DNA from: Struthidea cinerea
Lineage: Eukaryota > Chordata > Aves > Passeriformes > Corcoracidae
Direction: 5' to 3'
Length of the DNA: 64,000 nt
NCBI GenBank assembly: GCA_013397865.1
Contig: VZTI01002794.1
Location: forward strand, 266,690-330,689
Shown here: in pieces, positions 46,785 to 60,197 of the stretch
Layout: each line of letters begins with the position of its first letter
Numbering within the stretch: the stretch's first letter is position 1
Notes under the pieces: generated by a model
What the model was told of the DNA's origin: nothing
Seen by the model: the letters and a program-made list of their open reading frames with translations, nothing else
The model's database searches: none
Translations under genes and position numbers: made by a program

Positions 46785-48020
46785 GTGAGGCAAGGTTTTG
46801 CACTAGCTTCTCTTGTTTAAAAGTAAAGAAAACACAAAACAAACACACACACAGAGACTGAAAAAAAAGAGGGGTGAAAAGTATAAATATTAAAGTATTT
46901 TTTAAGAAATATTGCAGTGTGCATTATAAAGATAACATTTTTACTAAATAAATAAGGAATAATATTGCTGAAATAGTTGTGGTAACAAAGATAATGAAAA
47001 TGAGAATCAGGCCTAAGTGGTCTTTTGTTAATCTTCAGTCAGTACACGACTAATTTTTGATGATAGGTCTTTTTAGATTCTGAGGTTGTATTGATTTTGT
47101 AACAGAACAGGATATTTAAAAAAATTTGAGGAAGTAAAGTCTATGGCAGGCATTACTTAAGCACTGTGCAACATGAAAAATGTATTTTATATTTTCAAAG
47201 TCTGAGATGATTGAACAGTTGTTTTGAAAACAATTTATGGGAGTGTAGTAAAGATTCTAGTGTTCATTTAGCTTGCTAAATCATCTGAACTCAAATGAAG
47301 GGTTTCCAGAAGTGATTTGGAATCTGACATGTAATTATATTAGTGTTTGTAAGTTTACAAAATTTATTTTCAAAATACTTTGAAAGGCAATATAACAAAA
47401 AATTTGTGTCTCTGGTAAACTTATATAATTATGAGTATAGGTAATGCACGTGCCTTGTCCAATAGGATTATGTTGCAAATTGTAATGTATTATAGAGACT
47501 CGCAATTGATTGTGTTTGCTGCTTACATTGTCATTCTTTGATATTCCAGAAGACAGGTAACCAATACAATGACAGCCCACTTTAATGCATTTCCTGATCC
47601 AGTAAACATATAGTCAGATTTCGTGTATGTACGTCTGTATATGGTTCATCAGAAACTGTATTCACTTGGTAATTCTTTTTACAAGAATTGTATTCCGCTT
47701 TTCTAATAAAAATTTGAAAGCCGGAGGACTTATAAAGCAAATAAGAATTCTACGCATTCAGAAATTATACCAACATTATTAATTTCTACATAGTATATTT
47801 AATAATTTGTTAATTACATTGCGTAATATAGCTTTTCATTAGTAATTGAATAAATTTTGATAATGACATTCAGTAACTTCTAGACAGATAAATAACTAAA
47901 GATACTTCCTGTCCTTTTTTATATTAATTAATTATTTACTACTAGAATAGATTATTACATCTTTTTAAAAGGTGATTTTCATGTGAACATGTAAGTATGT
48001 ATATGTTCTTCTCCTTGCAG

Positions 48021-48230
48021 GTGAAACAAAAAAGATGGTCACACTGACCATTTTAGATGATCCAGAGCCAGAGGATAATGAAAACATCATAATTAGCCTG
48101 GTGCATACTGAAGGAGGGAGTAGGATTCTGCCCAGTTTCGACACTGTCACAGTGGTTATCCTGGCAAATGACAATGTGGCAGGAGTCATTAGCTTCCAGA
48201 CAGATGGAAGGTCTGTTATTGGTCGTGAAG
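48021..48230 (+). CDS. ADGRV1: ADGRV1 exon 29 of window (end of R18, start of R19)
   Basis: 210 bp, phase 1 to 1. It encodes G-E-T-K-K-M-V-T-L-T, acidic motif L-D-D-P-E-P-E-D-N-E-N, T-E-G-G-S-R-I-L-P-S and the atypical linker L-A-N-D-N-V-A-G-V-I-S-F, then R19's first strand. The donor is G|GTGGGT. The next intron (4,560 bp) contains an apparent false duplication. Confidence 0.95.
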
Positions 48231-49860
48231 GTGGGTTCTGTGTGTTGACCACACTCAGTTTAACATGAGCTTCCATCTCTGTGCTTTCTGTTGATAATAA
48301 TTCAGGGATTATTTCACTGTTCAGAGAATGCCAGCCAGCAGAATAACCACATACTTAGCACACATTTCTTTGTATTTTTAACTCTTGCAAATATAGCATT
48401 TAAAGGAAATCTGTGGAAAAGATTAATAGACCATTTCCAAAACCATTTTATATTTCACCATCTGTTCTTTTCCTTTCTTTTTCTGAAGGTTGTGCCTTGT
48501 TTCTATTGGTATTGTATTTCTAAGCTCCTTTTAGCATTTCTCATTCATTTATACCATATTCCAGAACTGTATGTAACGCCCGTCATATACACCAATTACT
48601 AATCTTAAAATTAATTGTAAATCACCTGGAAAATATTCCCACAGAAAAAAAATAGGAAAAAATCTTCCATCTTCTGAAGTTTATATTTTTTATGGTAGCT
48701 CATTTTAGGAGTGTGACAATCTTGATACCATCACTTAGTCATGACTTTTGAGAGCGGTAAGAGTTTGATATCTAGTGTCTACCAGTGTTTTAAGAGAGTA
48801 TGTTGCATGTTTACCTAGGGTTTGGAACAGTTCTGCATAGGACAGTAATAATACAAATGGTGACTGTTTTTGTTAGCCTTTGCTGGAATCTCAGTGTATT
48901 GCAGTCTCAAATTTACTGATGTGTGAACTGATGGGTAGAGAAAACTAACAAAACAGAAATTTGCTGTCCAGGAATATGTGCACTGAATTTTCTTGGAAGA
49001 AAAAGTCCATCTCAAAAGAACATGGTCTGGTTTTTTTCCATAATGAAAGGACACCATAAGCTTTTGGGTTTTATTTAGGTACAGTTTGTGTTCATTGTAG
49101 TGTGCCCAGTTTCCATCCTTTATTACTCCACATTAGCGGTTCTGATCTGCCTGACAAGCCAGCTGCAGTCTGGCAGTCTAAGAACAGTTGTTAATGAGCC
49201 CAAGGAATTAATACAAACCATCTCATTCCCCAAGGTTACGAAGACCTTGTATACTTTCCACTGGTTAAATATTATTCATAGCATGCTGAAGCTGAAAGCT
49301 TTTATTTGGGGCTGAAATACTCTGCTATATATAGCACACATATAGTGCTATTACTGATTCCAGTTCCTTTAGCGTGTGAAAAATAGTGCATTGCATTATA
49401 GCAAGAAAAAAACAGCCAAACTGTCTCACTTGGATAAAAAAACGGAATGAGCTAAGGCCTTCCTTAGATTTCAGTGGTTTTATTTCACTTTCATTATCAA
49501 GTTTTTTGTTATGAAAGCAAACATTATCAGACATAAATCCAAATAGTGTTACCTTTTCTATTAATTATACTACTGAACGGTTTTTGTTAAGCAACTCAGT
49601 ATTATTTTCAAGCTGTGCATATTATTTATCCCTGTGGGGAGGAAAGAGTTGAAAAACTGAAGATTGGTGAGGAAAGAGAAAAGTAAGTTTAGCTTAGAAT
49701 TGCTTTCGCTTAAAGACCAACCCTGCAGATGGGAGATGTTAGAAAATACTGAGTGTGAGAAAATTCAGGTATTTGTGTTTGCTCTGGATTGTTGGCTGTC
49801 AACCGAAGAGAAATGGAATTTTCTCACAGAAGATAACAGGATGTTGTTAAAGACTTAAAA

Positions 49861-50087
49861 ACTTTTCCCATAGACTTGGACCTCTTTGTAAGGGGGGAAG
49901 GGAGTTAAGAAGGTTGGTGGAACACAGCCGGGTGAAGGATTTGTGCATGGTCCAGGCCTTTTGATATGTAACACAGCGCTCAGACCTGGGCAGTTTTTGC
50001 CCTGCTAATATGGAATAAGCTTAGCAGTGTATGTGTCTCTGTTTTAAGAGTTAAATAACTGAGTAAATCTTTTCTTCACACTTCAGC
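49861..50087. repeat. 227-bp exact direct repeat, copy 1
   Basis: This block is identical base for base to 50089-50315 and separated from it only by one N at 50088. It looks like an unmerged contig overlap rather than a biological duplication. The sequence itself ends in '...cttcacacttcagc'. Together with its flanks from about 49.6 kb it might be part of an LTR, but I cannot name it. Confidence 0.97.
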
Positions 50088-50315
50088 NACTTTTCCCATA
50101 GACTTGGACCTCTTTGTAAGGGGGGAAGGGAGTTAAGAAGGTTGGTGGAACACAGCCGGGTGAAGGATTTGTGCATGGTCCAGGCCTTTTGATATGTAAC
50201 ACAGCGCTCAGACCTGGGCAGTTTTTGCCCTGCTAATATGGAATAAGCTTAGCAGTGTATGTGTCTCTGTTTTAAGAGTTAAATAACTGAGTAAATCTTT
50301 TCTTCACACTTCAGC
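50088..50315. repeat. single N plus 227-bp exact direct repeat, copy 2
   Basis: N at 50088, then the second identical copy (50089-50315). Sequence continues normally after 50315. Intron 29 is therefore probably about 228 bp shorter than shown. The rest of the intron, to 52790, is AT-rich with no recognised gene or element. Confidence 0.97.
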
Positions 50316-52790
50316 TGTGGGTCATGACTGCCTTGGTGTTACCTGCATATTCAGTTCACAAAATCACCATATTGAGGGCAAGGGCAGCATTTAAGTACAG
50401 ACAGAGCTTGAACAGTTGTATGGCTATGGCTGGGTTAGATGAAAACATGCTGTAATGGCTTGAAATAAGGAACAAGAGATGAATGGATGAGGTCCCCTTC
50501 TTCTCCTTTGTAAAAGCAGAAATCTAAAGAAAGATTTAAAATGGTAAAATATTAAAAAAAAAAAAACCCAAAACAACAAAATAGTGAAATTAACCTAATA
50601 ATACTTTCAATCTTCAGAACTCAATTTGTATTTGTGTTTGTATTTCTTAATGGACAGGAATAACAAAAATTTTGGTAAAGCTGGCTGAACTTTACATGGG
50701 TCAGTAACTGACTACTGGAGGGTTTTTAATTGTGATGAATTTTACTTCAGGTTCCTTCTTCGTGCTTGGATTACAGTGTTTCAGGATTCTGCATCATAAA
50801 GTATTTTCCACTCTTCAGTGAAAATTTGTTGTATTATATAATGTTGCATTGAAATAACCTTTGTCTAAATTGTGTTCTCTGATGATACTAAAGTAATTAT
50901 TTTTCTGTGAAATATTTGTTTGTTTGCAATGGATGTGCAAAATTCTCAAATGGGATAGAGCAGATTTCAGGGCAGTGTTAAATGATGTGACAAATTAGCC
51001 TTAGGGGAACCTGTAAACTGTCAGTCTGTCCTCAGATATCTGACTGTAGAAGCAGAATTCTTGTGATGTCAATACATTTTGAACTCCTTTGTTCTCTTAG
51101 AACTAGTGTAGGACAACTTAAAACAAGTCTTAACTGAAGTTTGAAATGATGAGACTGATAACGTACTAATTCTACATATTGGAAAATTGGTGGAAACAAT
51201 TTTTGTAGTACTTCTTCACAATTTTATTTTTCGGTTTGTTATATTAAAGTCTTTTGAAGTTTGTTCATATCTCTCTCATTGATAGCCAATATATTGCCAT
51301 TTCTCAAATATTTCCTTAACAAGCAGGGAACACATCCAGAAAGTGATCAATTTGTTTTCTGCCAGTTTTAGATATACAATACTGCAATGTAATATGCTAG
51401 AATAACCAGGTAAGCATCCCGATTTGGAGTTCTTTAAGTTACACAGTCAGTGAGAGTAGCTGTGCTGCTCAATTCTGTTTGCCATGGACTAAGAATATAA
51501 CAACCTAACACCACATCTGCTCTTTCTCTTTCACAGATGTAGCTCAGTGTTTCTCAGTAGGGTGGCTTTTAAGTGTGTACATAACACAAATTAAAAGATG
51601 GAATTAATCCCAGTTTCACAACAGCAAAAAAAATTCAAGTCAATTTGTAGCAATACTAAGAAAGTCATTTTAAGTCAGCTGAGGATGGACCTAAGTTTAC
51701 ATGATTATTTCCAAGCACCTCAAGATTATAAATTTCTGCATGTTTCATGTCCTTGAAAACCAGTTCCACACTGTATATGCTGGCAAACTTCCATTCTGTG
51801 AACTGGAAAATGCTGTTGACATACAGATGCAATATGCTTATGTGTTATAAATAAACATCTGTCCTCTAATGTGAATGTATTGCATAATTTTACTAATGTT
51901 ACCTGCTGATCTATTTCATATTAATATAATAAGTTAATTTTACATACCCATATTTAAAATATTTAAAGTTATATCAAATATTTATTTTGTATAAATGTAT
52001 ATAGATATTTAATACTTCATAATTATATAAACTTTCTTAATTTTTCAAAGCTTTCTAAAGAGTTTACTCTTTAAGTGACCATTTGGTTAAATATTATAAA
52101 TGTGGAAAAAATACTATAATTACTTCTTATAGATGTATATTGTCATTTGATACTAATTATCTCAGAAATTATAATAAATTATTAAAATTAATTTTAAATT
52201 ATGAAACATCAATGTTTTGCTTCTAAATACTGTCCTTTTAAAATGATGAATTGTTATTCTTTTTCTGGATGTTTTCGAACACTGATAACATTTGTAAATT
52301 CAAAGTCACATGAATGGAACTTGCAGGTAGAAGCATTTTTCTGCATGCACTATGTAAAGTCACAAGACAGTGCAGATGATAGGAACATGTATATTCCTTG
52401 CTAGTTAGCTGCTGTAGAAAACTCTGTTTAAAGCTGTGTAGACAGCATTTATTCAGTGTGTAGTTCACAAGAAGATACTGCTCTTCTTTTTGTGCATGTT
52501 TTGATAGCAGTTATGCACATGTACCAGGTTCCTTTATATTTTGATAGTTCTTTCCAAGAATTTACTAAAGTCAGAAAAACTCAGGAGGAAAGAGTTTAGA
52601 TTTGTGGGGGTTTTGCTTCAATATTAAAAATGAAGGCGTTACATAACTACTGGGAAGCTCACTATTAAAAATATTAAGGTTTTCCAGAAAAAATACTTCA
52701 ACTGTAATTAATATTTTTGGCTTTTCATTTTAATAGTTGAAATGTAGAAGAGGAAGCCCCAAAATATTGCATTTTGTCCTTTGTTTCTAG

Positions 52791-52921
52791 GAGAACAATT
52801 GCAATTCCATATTGTAAGAACAGCCCCAGGACTGGGAAACGTTACTGTTGAATGGAAGATAGTTGGACATAATGTGCAACAAAATTTTGAATACTATTCT
52901 GGAATACTCTTTTTTCCTGAG
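52791..52921 (+). CDS. ADGRV1: ADGRV1 exon 30 of window (R19, first half)
   Basis: 131 bp, phase 1 to 0. It encodes E-Q-L-Q-F-H-I-V-R-T-A-P-G-L-G-N-V-T-V-E-W and the strand Y-S-G-I-L-F-F-P-E of R19. The acceptor is TTTCTAG and the donor GAG|GTAAGG. The next intron is short (276 bp) and AT-rich. Confidence 0.95.
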
Positions 52922-53197
52922 GTAAGGAAATCTAATGGCTACAAGAGAATATTATAATTTGAAGTGAGATGAGGAAACAAGTATGGTTTTATAGCAGTCT
53001 TCTTTCTCTTGATGTGATTAATCTGCAGGGATATATAGTTTTATAGATATATAGATATATTATAGTTTTCAATATTTTAACTTGACATTTCTTAAAAGTG
53101 TTGTTTAAAATACATCTGATAGAGTGGTATTACTTGTACTTGTGTATGTACTTGTACATACACTAATGGCTAATCAGTTTATCAATGAAATTTGTAG

Positions 53198-53297
53198 GGG
53201 ATATTGAATACAACATTGTATGTTCACTTGTTGGATGACTATATTCCAGAAGAAAAAGAAGAATACCGGATCATCCTATACAACATCAAAACAGAAG
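53198..53297 (+). CDS. ADGRV1: ADGRV1 exon 31 of window (R19, calcium motif)
   Basis: 100 bp, phase 0 to 1. It encodes G-I-L-N-T-T-L-Y-V-H-L-L-D-D-Y-I-P-E-E-K-E-E and Y-N-I-K-T-E-G, ending at the recurrent phase-1 glycine. Sequon N-T-T. The next intron (911 bp) has nothing recognisable. Confidence 0.94.
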
Positions 53298-54208
53298 GTA
53301 ATGCAGAACTACAGCCTGCTATATTTACTATATCTGAAATTGCCATTTAGTAGTGTAATATTTTTGTGTGTATTAATCCATTTTGGAAGTGTAGGACTAA
53401 GAATATTGAAAATGTTGCAAATCATGCAAAATTTGTTCACATTTTACTGAAACAGGCTTGATACTTCTGTGTATATAAGTATACATATCATACAGGTGCA
53501 ATAAAATAAATGGATATTTTTGTCTTTGTAAACAATCTTGTCTATCAAGATGTCTTTCTGATCTGTCCCTGAATTAGAGGAGGTCAGAATATTTTACTCT
53601 TTTATTGAAATTATGATAATAAAAGAAGCATGAAATCGCATCCCTTCTGAAATACCCGTTGTTAAACTGGAATTAGTGTCTAAACACCAAACTAACTTGA
53701 TATGGGTGGTGTTGCTGATAGGCGGCTTGCCAACTTGCCTTAATAATTTGTTTGCTCTTGCAATCCTTCAGGATAAGTATAAATTAATACAGTTATTCAT
53801 CAAGGCAACACTTGTAGTGATTTCTTAATGGAATGATTGAGAAGTTGAATATAATTTTAACTTTTGTAATGAATTCCTGGAAAAACTTTCTCTTTCCTTT
53901 TGCAATAGAAGTAGTTTAGGAAAGTTAGCATTTAGCACTGTCTCTTTAGATTTTCCCATTTCTTAATACAGTCTTGAACTCTACACTTACTATGCATACA
54001 ATTTGTGTTGTGATTGAATGTTCCTGTGTTTGTTATAGAATGCAATTACATATACATTCCACACCAACTTCAGTGAGCGTGTCATGTGTTTGGTTTGATT
54101 TCATTTGCAGTGTTACTGGCTGTCATTTGTACATAATAATAGCAGTAATATAAGACAAAACTTTATTTACCTAGCACTTTATTAACTTGTCCATTGATTC
54201 TTTTGCAG

Positions 54209-54388
54209 GTGTTTCTCCTTCTGGTGCTGCTGTTTTGGATAGTCAAGGATATGAAGCTGTTCTGACAGTAGAAGCTAGTGATGAACCACATGGAGTACTG
54301 AATTTTGCCTCTCCATCCAGGGTAGTTTTACTTCCAGAGGAAAACAAAACAGTTCAGCTTTTTATTAACCGAGAATTTGGATCTCTAG
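54209..54388 (+). CDS. ADGRV1: ADGRV1 exon 32 of window (end of R19, start of R20)
   Basis: 180 bp, phase 1 to 1. It encodes V-S-P-S-G-A-A-V-L-D-S-Q-G-Y-E-A-V-L, the R19 linker E-A-S-D-E-P-H-G-V-L-N-F, and R20 to I-N-R-E-F-G-S-L. The donor TAG|GTTTGT is weak. The next intron (1,477 bp) has nothing recognisable. Confidence 0.94.
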
Positions 54389-55865
54389 GTTTGTATAACA
54401 TCTCCAAGAGAATTTAAATTTTGTTTTCAAAATCATTAGACAAATGAAAGCCATAACAGGAAGGCTGGAAATTCTGGAAAATCTCGGATACAACTGATGT
54501 TTTCAGAACTTCTAGGCCCCTTACTGCAGGCTTGGAAACTTAGTTTTTGTTAAAACGGAAGCTATAGCATTTAATTCCATAGCAAGGGGTCTGGGAGCTA
54601 TGACATAGCTAGTTGACTGTAACGGTTGTACTTTTATGTCTAATAAATCTGTCTCGAAGTGTTAGTCTGTCCAGAAGAAATTAAAAACATGAGAAAAGGA
54701 TCTTGTATAGAATTATAATTCCCACAGAATCCCCTCTATAAACTTCCAGAATCTGACAGTTTAGGAATATCCCATGGAAAAAGTTGTCTCTGAATTCAGT
54801 TTATGCCTCCCCTAATAATTCTGTATTTCTTTTTGGTTCAATTTGTCCTTTTAAAATCAAATTAAGTGGTACAAACTTCAATAATATGCTGTGTGCCAAA
54901 ATACTTGCTTATGTTTGTTTCCTGAGTATTTTGACTTTCATTGAGAGATAACATGCATAATCAATTTCTATTTATATTTTTAGACTATAGTTAGACCTCA
55001 GTGGTAATCTCTCTTAGTTTCTTTTATCTATTTTGAGGTGCTGAGTGGAAACAAACATTCAAGATCTGGACACACTACAGATTTGAAGAGGAATTTTAAT
55101 GACATTTCTATGTTTCCCATTTCTTTTTTAATGTCAATCAGTATTTAAACTGCCTTTCAAACACTACTTAGGAAACAATTTATTCTAAGTATCCATTGTA
55201 AATGTAAAATCTCTCAATTGAACTCCCATCATTATTTATTATAACTAAGATTCTTTTATACCTTATGTTTTATTTCATGCAGACTAGCTTTGAATTTCAT
55301 TTGTCATTTTATCGCCAGGATCACTCTCTTTAAATTTACAGCTTGACTTACTCTGGCAGATTAGTGAGATGTGGCTTTATTATAAAAAAAAAAGTCTAGC
55401 TTTTCCTTTAGTAAAATATATCAGTGTGTCCCCTAATTTTTATTCTCTATCAACATCTGTGTCAGTCTTTCTGGGAAGGAAACTAGATTTAGCACTGTCC
55501 TTAGAGCCTTTCGTAGACATCGATCGTTCCTGAAACACTCTACTTCCCTTGACACCAAACCTGGTATTAATAATACGTTAGATGTCCCAGGAATGTAATG
55601 TAATATTTGCACTCCACAGCACCTCAAATATATGAATACATTGATTCCTACTGCTTTATGAGTCCTATGATGTTGGACAAATCATTAAAGGCTAGAACTG
55701 AAAGAAATAAGTCCCGTTGGCTCCAGATTAATGTTTTAATCCTTCTGGTTTGCAGTTATGCTTTTCATTTTATCAATGAGCATTTGATCTCTTTTCTTTG
55801 TCTATTATAGTGAGCATTACATAAGAATTGAAAAAAGTGGATTTTTTTGGTCACATTTTAAACAG

Positions 55866-56029
55866 GTGCTGTCAATATTACATATGCCACAGTTCAAGGA
55901 TTGGTCTCCTTAAGTAATCAGACAGAGGGGACCTTGGCTGAACCAGGAGCTGATTATGTAGCCGTTTCTGACTCAGTGATTTTGGAAGAAGGAGAAACAT
56001 CAGCTGCCATAAATGTTACTATTCTAGAG
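55866..56029 (+). CDS. ADGRV1: ADGRV1 exon 33 of window (R20, middle)
   Basis: 164 bp, phase 1 to 0. It encodes A-V-N-I-T-Y-A-T-V-Q-G, a loop with sequon N-Q-T, then A-D-Y-V-A-V-S-D-S-V-I-L-E-E-G-E-T and I-N-V-T-I-L-E, stopping just before the calcium motif. The next intron (549 bp) has nothing recognisable. Confidence 0.95.
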
Positions 56030-56578
56030 GTAAACTCTATATCCTTTCACTCTGTACTTACCTGTATGACAACTGAAAAGGAATATTGGGGGACCTGAAG
56101 CTTGCAAGCTATATTACTTGAAGCTATTGATTTTATTGTAATTTAGAAAGACTATTTTTGTCTTTAATGGAAAAAACACAGAAGGACAAATAATAATGGA
56201 AAACAGTGCTACTTACAGTTAAATGAAATTCAACTCTCTCATTAAGACTTTATTTTCTGGATATTCAGGCCAGTGAAAATCATTGCTTGCTACAGGCTCT
56301 TACTTTATCACTGGTTGCTATTTGTGCCTTTAAAATTGAGCAGAAATTTATTCGCATGTCTAGTTCAGTGTCACCACAGTCTTTTCCATTAAATATAATG
56401 TCTTGATTCATAATTCATTCAAGATAAAACATTTTTTATAAAAGTGTTGAGGAAAACGGAAACATAAATTAATTCTAGTGTTGCTATAAGGTCTTCTAGT
56501 GTGTGGCTTTTTTGGCAAATTCTGTGACTGTTTCTTAAAGCAAATGAAAAGAGGATATACTGGATTTGTGTTTTGTAG

Positions 56579-56672
56579 GATGATGTACCAGAAGTGCAAG
56601 AATTCTTCTTGGTTAATTTAACTTCAGTGGAACTTATCATGAACCATTCAACTTCCTCCCTACCTAGGCTGG
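56579..56672 (+). CDS. ADGRV1: ADGRV1 exon 34 of window (R20, calcium motif)
   Basis: 94 bp, phase 0 to 1. It begins D-D-V-P-E-V-Q-E-F-F-L-V-N-L-T, then encodes a loop rich in Ser and Thr (N-H-S-T-S-S-L-P-R-L). Frame places the donor at G|GTAAAA. The next intron (2,686 bp) contains a small tandem duplication at 58837-58895 and T-runs near 59.05 kb. Confidence 0.93.
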
Positions 56673-58836
56673 GTAAAACAACTTACAAACAATTATGTTT
56701 AATTTTATTTTTATATAAATTGAATGCACATTATATTACTCTGTTGTATCATTATTCCACTTGCCACTTCCCAACTAGGGCATTCTGCAATACTGTAGAA
56801 CATCAAGCATAGTCATTAGTACACTGGCTTCTTACTTCTTAAAGCCCTGTAAAAATTATAAGACAATTTTCATAGAGGAGCTATTTAGTAATTAGCAGTT
56901 GGAGAACACAGTTATCTCAAAAGTTGCATTGGCAATGTATATTAATGTGATTTTATTTCCAGGTACATGATGGAAACAAGTATGTACAAAGAATTCCTTC
57001 AAGTTGTTCCTTTGCTCACTCTTTCAAAAGTATCTTTTTATTACTCTTTATCAGATTTCCTTTTAGGAGTCATAATTTACTGTATTCCTACTCTTCCACA
57101 GAACTTCATTTATTGTTTGCTTACTTAGGTCCTCATTCTGCTTCTGAACTCAGTAGCATAGCTGCCATTGTCTTTAAAGACAGTTGGATTATCCTGTGGC
57201 ACCAGTGGCTAATTCTGCTGATTATTTCTAACATCCTTTATGACTCTTTTTCCCTTTCTTTGCATGCGTATTGAAGTGACAGAGTTAATTCGTTACAGAC
57301 TGAAAGGTAACTTGCAAGACTGATTGCTGATGTGTAGACACTGAGCTATGTACATGAGTCTAAAATTTAAAACATAAAAAGAGTAACATTAAAGTATGAA
57401 GGATTTTCTGAGCTAAATTGTTCTGGGTGCAGTCTTACCTTCTGCCATAAGGAGTTAGCAGACTGAGTAATGACCATTTGACTCTGATATTTTACTCTGA
57501 TATACTTAGGATGATCAGATAATAGCTTTAATCCATGAGGCAAAAATTTTTCCTCATTATAAAATGTCACTATTAATTCTGTTATCAGACCGTTTTCTAA
57601 TCTTGTTTTCCCTTTTTGTGTATTTTCTTTGGTATGATTGAGGATTCAAATCCTTGTTGGTGCAATGCATTTGTTTAGGACTTAGCAATCCCATACCCCA
57701 TAGAAAATCTTTAATATAATTTTAGGTGTCTAATATCGAAAGTGTTGGGTGTTCTGCACATGATACTGATGTGCAGTTAATCCTACGCATCGGGAATATA
57801 TCATAAATTCTGTCCCTGTCATAGCCATGTGCATGCAATATGTGGTGTAGGTCTGGGATATCTGTGACATACAGTTAAACACATGGAACTTAAGTGACCT
57901 TTATTTCTGATCTGAGACTTCATGGATATGGAGCAGAAACAGCAAACATAAGGACAGCTTTGTTTTCTCCATGCTGCTTTTGCTTCGTCCTATCATTTAG
58001 AAAAGGTGGAAGGCCCAACTCTAATACAAAAGTGCAAGGAATTAAGAAAATCTCGATACTTGAGAATGAGGAAAGAAAAATGAATAAACTTAATGGATAG
58101 AAGAAAGACTTACGATGGAGTAAAATGGCAGGAAGGCATCAGGGAAGAGGAAGGATGCCAAATATGAAATAAGAGGTCTGATGTTGAAAGCGAAGTATTA
58201 TACATCTTGAGTGAGTTGATCAGACTATGACACAACAAGGGAAAACACCAGTTATGAAGGTGAAGGGTCTATATTCACTGTAATCCCTATGGATTTCTAA
58301 ACCTTTCTGCTGTCTGTGTAGAGGTGTTGCAGCTGCTGCTCGTGTTCATCATTATCTCATAGTGTCAGATTTGGATTCATGGCAGTGAGCTTTTACTTTT
58401 GTTCAGTTTTATCTGATTTGATAGAAATCTTTCTGATGGATTTAAAAACAGTATCTTTGCTACAGATTTAGTGGAGTCAATTTGTTTTGTAGAAATTGTC
58501 AGTCTTCATTTCTTTTTAATTTTTATTAAAAGTAAATTGACATAAATTAAGGTAGTCATGTGATGCTGTTTGAAAAAAATAAGGCATTATTTTCTCAGAA
58601 GAATCAAGTTCTGACTGTCAAGTTCTGGTCCCTGAAATTAGTGGACTTTGCTGGCATTAATCTATTATTCAGTAGTTTCACAGGGCAATACATGCAATAA
58701 TCTTTCAGAGCTATTTTGAAGATACATATGTTTTACAGTACATAAACTACCTAGAAGGAAATTCATAATTTTGTTTTTATGGCAGAATCTGAGGTGTCTG
58801 TCATTAAGGTTTATTATCAGGCACTGAAACATGAAT

Positions 58837-58895
58837 ATATATACTGGATCATTTATTATCATATATATATCCATATATACTGGATCATTTATTAT
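58837..58895. repeat. tandem duplication, 36-bp unit
   Basis: A 23-base block starting 'atatatactggatcatttat' occurs identically at 58837-58859 and 58873-58895, separated by an ATATAT spacer. It lies in intron 34. Confidence 0.85.
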
Positions 58896-59358
58896 TCTTT
58901 CTTACTCATTTTCCCTCCCATACCCAGAATGGCACAGTCTGCAAAAAATTAAATATCATCATAATAAAAACACACAATGAAGATTAATTAAGACTTGATG
59001 ACAAATCTTGCTTTTTGCATTTTCTACTTTTTCTGTGCCATGTTTTTTTTGTAAATTTGTTTAGTCTTTCTTATTTTTTTCTTTTTTTTTTTCCCCAGTA
59101 TATTAAATGTAACAGTGGTAATTCAAGGCACTGTGTTGCCTTGAAGTTCTAACAGTAAGCTAGTAAGGACAGATGTTCTTTAAGCCTTTCTAGTATCTTG
59201 CCCACTTCATTTTCTCCTCCACATTTTGGAAATGGAAAATTATGTATTTCTTCTACAAAATTAGTAAAGATATAAATATATGCTTTTATTATTCTTGAAA
59301 ATAATGAAAATGATCTCTGTTGGTCTTATCTGTATATCATTCTGTTTTCCATTTTTAG

Positions 59359-59437
59359 ATGTGGAAGGTTTAGCTTCTCAAATCATTATTGATGCTAATG
59401 ACGGAGTAAGAGGAGTAGTTGAATGGGAAAGTACCAA
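59359..59437 (+). CDS. ADGRV1: ADGRV1 exon 35 of window (end of R20, start of R21)
   Basis: 79 bp, phase 1 to 2, the shortest exon here. It encodes D-V-E-G-L-A-S-Q-I-I-I-D-A-N-D-G-V-R-G-V-type sequence, the last strand and linker of R20, and V-E-W-E-S-T of R21. The donor AA|GTAAGT is strong. The next intron (621 bp) has nothing recognisable. Confidence 0.92.
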
Positions 59438-60058
59438 GTAAGTCTTGTTTCCTTGAGAAACTTCCTATGTGAGTTAATGATTAGTGTTGCCCAACTATTT
59501 TCATTTTCAGTTAACAGTTAAACTCCTATTAACAACAGGATCACATCTTTTGAGATGACAACACATCATTCAGTTCAGTGGAACTGGAAAGATAATTCCC
59601 ACACTAGAAACCAACATTTACAGTATGTTTACTCAGAAATTTTATGCTACCATGTACTTATTTTCACTATTGTCCTTTGGTATTGTGAACTTCCATCACT
59701 CCCCCAGCCTCCATTCAGTGCCCCAGCCTCTGCATCCATGTAAGCATGCACATTGGCATCTCCCAGATAATTTTCTCTGATTTCCAGGAGCTAGGAAGAA
59801 GGCATCCATGCTCATAGACAGGCTTAATCTGCCACTAAAAAGTAGGGGAAAAGGATAACATACTATAGCTCAATTCCATTTTGACAAGAAACAAAGGTAT
59901 AATGGTTGTATTAGTGGTAATGATGCCTTACTGTAATGGTGCCTTTTTCTTCTAGTGTAGAGGGGAGGATTTTAAGTGAAAATATAACAATTATCTACCA
60001 GCTTATTAAAAGAACATGCTCAGTGGGCACTGAGAATTTGTCTTGGTTTTTGTTGTAG

Positions 60059-60197
60059 TTTTGAAGTTAATGAATCTCATGGGAATCTGACAATAATGGC
60101 ATATCGAAACAAAGGATCTTATGGCAATGTGTCTGTATTTTTTTATGCCCAAAATTTGGAGGCACAGCTGGGTTTGGATTTTAATGTGATCTCAAGG
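60059..60197 (+). CDS. ADGRV1: ADGRV1 exon 36 of window (R21, first half)
   Basis: 139 bp, phase 2 to 0. It encodes N-F-E-V-N-E-S-H-G-N-L-T-I, Y-R-N-K-G-S-Y-G-N-V-S-V and G-L-D-F-N-V-I-S-R, with three sequons (N-E-S, N-L-T, N-V-S). The next intron (524 bp) has nothing recognisable. Confidence 0.94.
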
